Assembly: GCF_014251595.1 (NCBI RefSeq) | Contig: NZ_CP059192.1 | Location: 482,468-546,467 of the forward strand | Direction: 5' to 3' | Length of the DNA stretch: 64,000 nt | DNA from: Blattabacterium cuenoti | GTDB lineage: Bacteria; Bacteroidota; Bacteroidia; Flavobacteriales; Blattabacteriaceae | Part shown: positions 60,971 through 64,000 of the stretch, piece by piece | Position numbering within the stretch: position 1 is the first letter of the stretch | Layout of the letters: each line of letters begins with the position of its first letter | Notes under the pieces: model-generated | Databases searched by the model: none | Seen by the model: the letters and a program-made list of their open reading frames with translations, nothing else | What the model was told of the DNA's origin: nothing | Position numbers and translations under genes: made by a program

Positions 60971-62272
60971 ATGAAAATTCAAAATATATATAAATTATAT
61001 ACCACTTCTTCTGGGATAGAAATAAATAGTAAAAAAGTTAAAAAAGGATCCATTTTTATAGCGTTGAAAGGAAAAAATTTTGATGGGAATCAATTTGCAG
61101 ATGAAGCAATTTCGAATGGAGCAATATTAGCTATAGTTGATAATAAAAAATTTGCTTCCTACAAAAAAAGAATTGTTTTTGTATGCAATACATTATATTT
61201 TTTACATGAGTTAGCAACTTACCATAGATATCAATTACATCACATTCCTATTATAGCTATAACTGGAAGTAATGGAAAAACGACAACAAAAGAACTTATT
61301 ACATCCATTCTTTCTAAGAAATATCAAAAAGTACACTGTACTAAAAATAATTTTAATAATCATATAGGAATTCCATTAACTATACTTTCTATGCCTATGA
61401 ATACACAAATATCAATTATGGAAATTGGAGCAAATCATGAAAAAGAGATAGAAAAAATGTGTAATATTATTAATCCAGATTATGGATATATTACAAATTT
61501 TGGAAAAGCTCATTTAGAAGGATTTAAAAGTATAGAAGGAATAATACGTAGTAAATTAGAATTATATGATTTTTTAAAAAAAAATAAAAAGATAGTGTTT
61601 ATCAATGGAGATGATCCTATCCAATTATCTAATAGCATAGGAATGAATAGATATATTTTTTCAGGAGAGGAAAAAATAAAATCGAATATAAATGTTAAAT
61701 ACTTATATGTAAAAAATAATTTGAAATCTTCTTTATACATTAAAAATATCAAAATTATTTCCTCTTTAATCGGAAATTACAATTTATATAACATAGCTTC
61801 AGCTGTAACTATTGGAATATATTTCAAAGTTTCTTTAGAAAAAATAAAAAAAGCAGTAGAAGAATACGTTCCTAATAATTATCGTTCTCAAATTTTGAAA
61901 AAAAATAATGTAAAAATTATTATAGATTGTTATAACGCAAACCCAACTAGTATGATAAAAGCTCTTACTTTTTTTAATCATATTAAAGGATACAAAATAG
62001 TAATACTAGGGGATATGTTAGAATTAGGTTTTTTTTCTAATTATGAACATGAAAAAATTATTTCTTTTCTAAAAAAAAGTAGTATTAATATAGCTTTTTT
62101 AATTGGAGATATTTTTTTTAACACGAAAGAAACTTCCGATAAAATAAAAAAATTTATTAACAAAAAAAATTTTGTGAAATGTATGAAAAAATATTCTATT
62201 CGAAATACGGATTATATTCTTATTAAAGGATCTAGAAAGATTGCCTTAGAAAGCTTAATTTGTTTAATTTAA
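60971..62272 (+). CDS. murF: UDP-MurNAc-tripeptide--D-Ala-D-Ala ligase MurF
   Basis: Adds D-Ala-D-Ala to the UDP-MurNAc-tripeptide, the last cytosolic step of the peptidoglycan monomer. 433 residues. The N-terminal UDP-binding domain includes DSR-like IEINSKKVKKGSIFIALKG (in parts), the central domain has ATP-binding ITGSNGKTTTKEL (about 96-108), MEIGANHEKEIE (about 150) and NGDDP, and the C-terminal domain has DCYNANPTSM and LGDMLELG (about 345). With ddl, murA and the GlmM and GlmU-like genes it shows an intact wall pathway. Confidence 0.95.
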   Translation: MKIQNIYKLYTTSSGIEINSKKVKKGSIFIALKGKNFDGNQFADEAISNGAILAIVDNKKFASYKKRIVFVCNTLYFLHELATYHRYQLHHIPIIAITGSNGKTTTKELITSILSKKYQKVHCTKNNFNNHIGIPLTILSMPMNTQISIMEIGANHEKEIEKMCNIINPDYGYITNFGKAHLEGFKSIEGIIRSKLELYDFLKKNKKIVFINGDDPIQLSNSIGMNRYIFSGEEKIKSNINVKYLYVKNNLKSSLYIKNIKIISSLIGNYNLYNIASAVTIGIYFKVSLEKIKKAVEEYVPNNYRSQILKKNNVKIIIDCYNANPTSMIKALTFFNHIKGYKIVILGDMLELGFFSNYEHEKIISFLKKSSINIAFLIGDIFFNTKETSDKIKKFINKKNFVKCMKKYSIRNTDYILIKGSRKIALESLICLI

Positions 62273-62342
62273 ATTCTTTTTCTTTGTATTTTGAATCCTA
62301 AAGATTAAATTTGTATACAATAATTTCATAAAATTTTTTTTC

Positions 62343-63347
62343 ATGAAAAAAATAACCACAGAAACCTATATAAAGTGGTTTAAAAATATGTATTTATGGA
62401 GAAAATTTGAAGATAAATGTCGTTCTTTATACTTAAAACAAAAAATCAGAGGATTTTTACATTTATATAATGGACAAGAAGCGGTTCCTGCTGGATTAAC
62501 CCATGCAATGAATTTGTCTAAAGATAAAATTATAACCGCTTATAGATGTCATATTTTACCCATTTCAATGGGAGTTGATCCAAAAAAAGTCATGTCTGAA
62601 CTTTTAGGGAAGAGAACAGGAACTTCTCGTGGAATGGGAGGATCTATGCATATTTTTAGCAAGAAACACCGATTTTATGGAGGACATGGAATTGTAGGAG
62701 GACAAATTCCATTGGGAGCTGGAATTGCTTTTGCTGACAAATATTTTAGTAGAGAAGCTGTCACTCTAACTATTATGGGAGATGGAGCAGTAAGACAAGG
62801 ATCTTTACATGAAACATTTAATATGGCTATGATATGGAAACTCCCTGTTGTATTTATATGTGAAAATAATAAATATGCTATGGGAACTTCTGTCAAAAGA
62901 AGTAGCAATATAGAAGAAATTTATAAAATTGGAAAGGCTTATGGAATGCCTTCTTATCCTGTAGATGGAATGGATCCTGAAAAAATAGCACAATCTGCTT
63001 CTATAGCTATAGAAAAAGCTAGAAAAGGAGAAGGTCCTAGTTTTTTAGATGTTCAAACATATAGATATAGAGGTCATTCTATGTCGGACTCCGAATTATA
63101 TCGGACTAAAGAAGAAGTTTATTTGTATAAAAAAAAAGATCCTATTTTAAAATTAAAAAATATGATCATACAAAATAAATGGGAAACTATCGAAAATTTG
63201 AATACAATAGAAAATGAGGTTAAAAAAAAGATAGAATCCTGTGTTGAATTTGCCGAAAGATCAGATTTTCCTTCGTTAGAAGAAATGTATGATGTAGTTT
63301 ATTATGAAAAATGTTATCCTTTTTTAGATAAAGTTTTATCTTCATAA
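62343..63347 (+). CDS. pdhA: Pyruvate dehydrogenase E1 component subunit alpha
   Basis: Thiamine-diphosphate-dependent decarboxylation of pyruvate with the beta subunit, feeding acetyl-CoA to the TCA cycle and fatty acids. 334 residues. Features are GFLHLYNGQEAVPAG (about 37-51), RGMGGSMHIF (about 98), the ThDP motif GDGAVRQGSLHETFNMA through ENN (about 147-178), and the loop YRYRGHSMSDSELYR (about 239-253) with His and phosphorylatable-type Ser. The beta subunit is not adjacent; pdhC follows after 13 bp. The alpha/beta E1 form is usual in Bacteroidetes. Confidence 0.95.
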   Translation: MKKITTETYIKWFKNMYLWRKFEDKCRSLYLKQKIRGFLHLYNGQEAVPAGLTHAMNLSKDKIITAYRCHILPISMGVDPKKVMSELLGKRTGTSRGMGGSMHIFSKKHRFYGGHGIVGGQIPLGAGIAFADKYFSREAVTLTIMGDGAVRQGSLHETFNMAMIWKLPVVFICENNKYAMGTSVKRSSNIEEIYKIGKAYGMPSYPVDGMDPEKIAQSASIAIEKARKGEGPSFLDVQTYRYRGHSMSDSELYRTKEEVYLYKKKDPILKLKNMIIQNKWETIENLNTIENEVKKKIESCVEFAERSDFPSLEEMYDVVYYEKCYPFLDKVLSS

Positions 63348-63360
63348 AAAATTTAAAATC

Positions 63361-64000
63361 ATGGCAGAAATAATATCCATGCCCCAATTAAGTGATACTA
63401 TGAAAGAGGGGACTGTAATTAAATGGAATAAAAAAATAGGAGATAAAGTTTCAGAAGGTGATATTTTAGCTGAAATCGAAACAGATAAAGCGACTCAAGA
63501 TTTTGAAATAGATGTTAATGGCGTTTTACTTTTTATTGGAGTAAAAGAAGGAGAAACTACACATGTCAATGATATATTAGCTATTATAGGTCATGAAGGA
63601 GAAGATATTAGTCATATTATTTCAAAATACAAAAAAAAAGAACCGGAAAATAAGAAATTTGAACTTAAAGAAAATATTTTAGAAAAAGATAAAAGAATAT
63701 TTATTTCTCCTGTAGCAAAAAAAATGGCTAAAAAAATAGGAATTTCTATCAATGATATTAAAGGAAGTGGAGAACATGGAAGAATCATTAAAAGAGATAT
63801 AGAATCTTACAACAAGATTAACCTAGAAAAACTAGAAAAAAAGGAAGAAAAAACCATAACACCGGCTCATTCTTCTATAAGAAAAAAAATAGCTGAACAT
63901 TTAACTTATTCTAAATTTTCAGCTCCTCATTATTATTTATTTAGTGAAATCAATGTGGATAACTTAATTGAGTTTAGAAAAAATTTAAATAATAAACTAT
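63361..64000 (+). CDS. pdhC: Dihydrolipoamide acetyltransferase (E2) of pyruvate dehydrogenase, 3' part outside window
   Basis: Core of the pyruvate dehydrogenase complex, transferring acetyl from lipoamide to CoA. 213 residues are visible. One N-terminal lipoyl domain (about 1-80) carries the lipoylation Lys in EIETDKATQDFE. After a Lys/Glu linker comes the E1/E3-binding domain ISPVAKKMAKKIG to GEHGRIIKRDIE (about 117-150), and the start of the catalytic domain (IRKKIAEHLTYSKFSAPHYYL in parts). The gene runs past position 64000. Only one lipoyl domain is present, where several Bacteroidetes have two. It is cotranscribed with pdhA, 13 bp upstream. Confidence 0.95.
   Translation, partial: MAEIISMPQLSDTMKEGTVIKWNKKIGDKVSEGDILAEIETDKATQDFEIDVNGVLLFIGVKEGETTHVNDILAIIGHEGEDISHIISKYKKKEPENKKFELKENILEKDKRIFISPVAKKMAKKIGISINDIKGSGEHGRIIKRDIESYNKINLEKLEKKEEKTITPAHSSIRKKIAEHLTYSKFSAPHYYLFSEINVDNLIEFRKNLNNKL

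Noticed and set aside
1..64000. CRISPR arrays, insertion sequences, prophage or toxin-antitoxin loci
   Set aside because: No spaced repeat series, transposase, integrase or phage-like gene was found; nearly every base is accounted for by housekeeping genes.

Overview
The window is gene-dense, very AT-rich and purely bacterial. Gene content and order point to a Flavobacteriales endosymbiont with a reduced genome, most likely Blattabacterium, the cockroach symbiont. This is inference from these features: a 287-residue RpoD of Bacteroidetes type, a single-subunit cytochrome b SdhC, the alternative GlmU-like protein, DUF4290 and DUF1599 proteins, the asnS-rpoN and folP-cdaA pairs, gaps of a few bases between genes, strong A/T codon bias, and no mobile elements, phage genes or CRISPR arrays.

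Layout. 1-9350 (minus strand): GlmM-type phosphohexomutase (cut by the window edge), FtsX-like permease, dnaB, accA, sdhB-sdhA-sdhC, cysteine desulfurase. 9613-13674 (plus): ribonuclease Y, a deoxyhypusine-synthase-like protein, lpdA. 13685-17888: ung and a ferredoxin on minus, a divergent LuxC-type acyl-CoA reductase on plus, then ribD, aroE, rpsU and tRNA-Val on minus. 17945-26317 (plus): recG, uvrD/pcrA, a cation-efflux protein, DUF4290, murA, greA, HIT. 26335-36686 (mixed): coaX, a frameshifted alpha/beta hydrolase, folate cyclo-ligase, rseP, feoA-feoB plus a tiny Cys-containing membrane protein, ddl, a PASTA protein, rluD, mgtE. 36827-45377 (plus): leuS, glutamate dehydrogenase, pyrH-frr-asnS-rpoN. 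45372-52152 (minus): aldehyde dehydrogenase, sufE, metE, GlmU-like, rpmE, FabH-like. 52207-64000: frameshifted menG, GH3 protein, rpsO-pnp-rpoD, tRNA-Arg, tpiA, DUF1599, folP, cdaA, murF, pdhA and the start of pdhC.

Together the genes cover aerobic energy metabolism (pyruvate dehydrogenase, succinate dehydrogenase, menaquinone methylation, glutamate entry), cell-wall building (glmM, glmU-like, murA, murF, ddl), cofactors (riboflavin, folate, CoA), methionine and shikimate synthesis, iron and magnesium uptake, and core information processing.

The most notable observations are these. (1) Three genes (uvrD/pcrA, an alpha/beta hydrolase and menG) are each broken inside a run of 10-12 A, always by exactly one missing A, so RNA-polymerase or ribosome slippage could restore all three; homopolymer undercalling is the main alternative. 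(2) The leucyl-tRNA synthetase keeps its catalytic core, but the key motifs of its editing domain are eroded. (3) A perfect 24-bp inverted repeat lies inside the coding sequence of the frameshifted hydrolase. (4) Hairpins span or lie beside the stop codons of several convergent gene pairs and may be shared terminators. (5) A deoxyhypusine-synthase-like protein keeps the catalytic Lys, but Tyr stands where the human enzyme has substrate-binding Asp. I found no clear case of a completely new multi-gene system.
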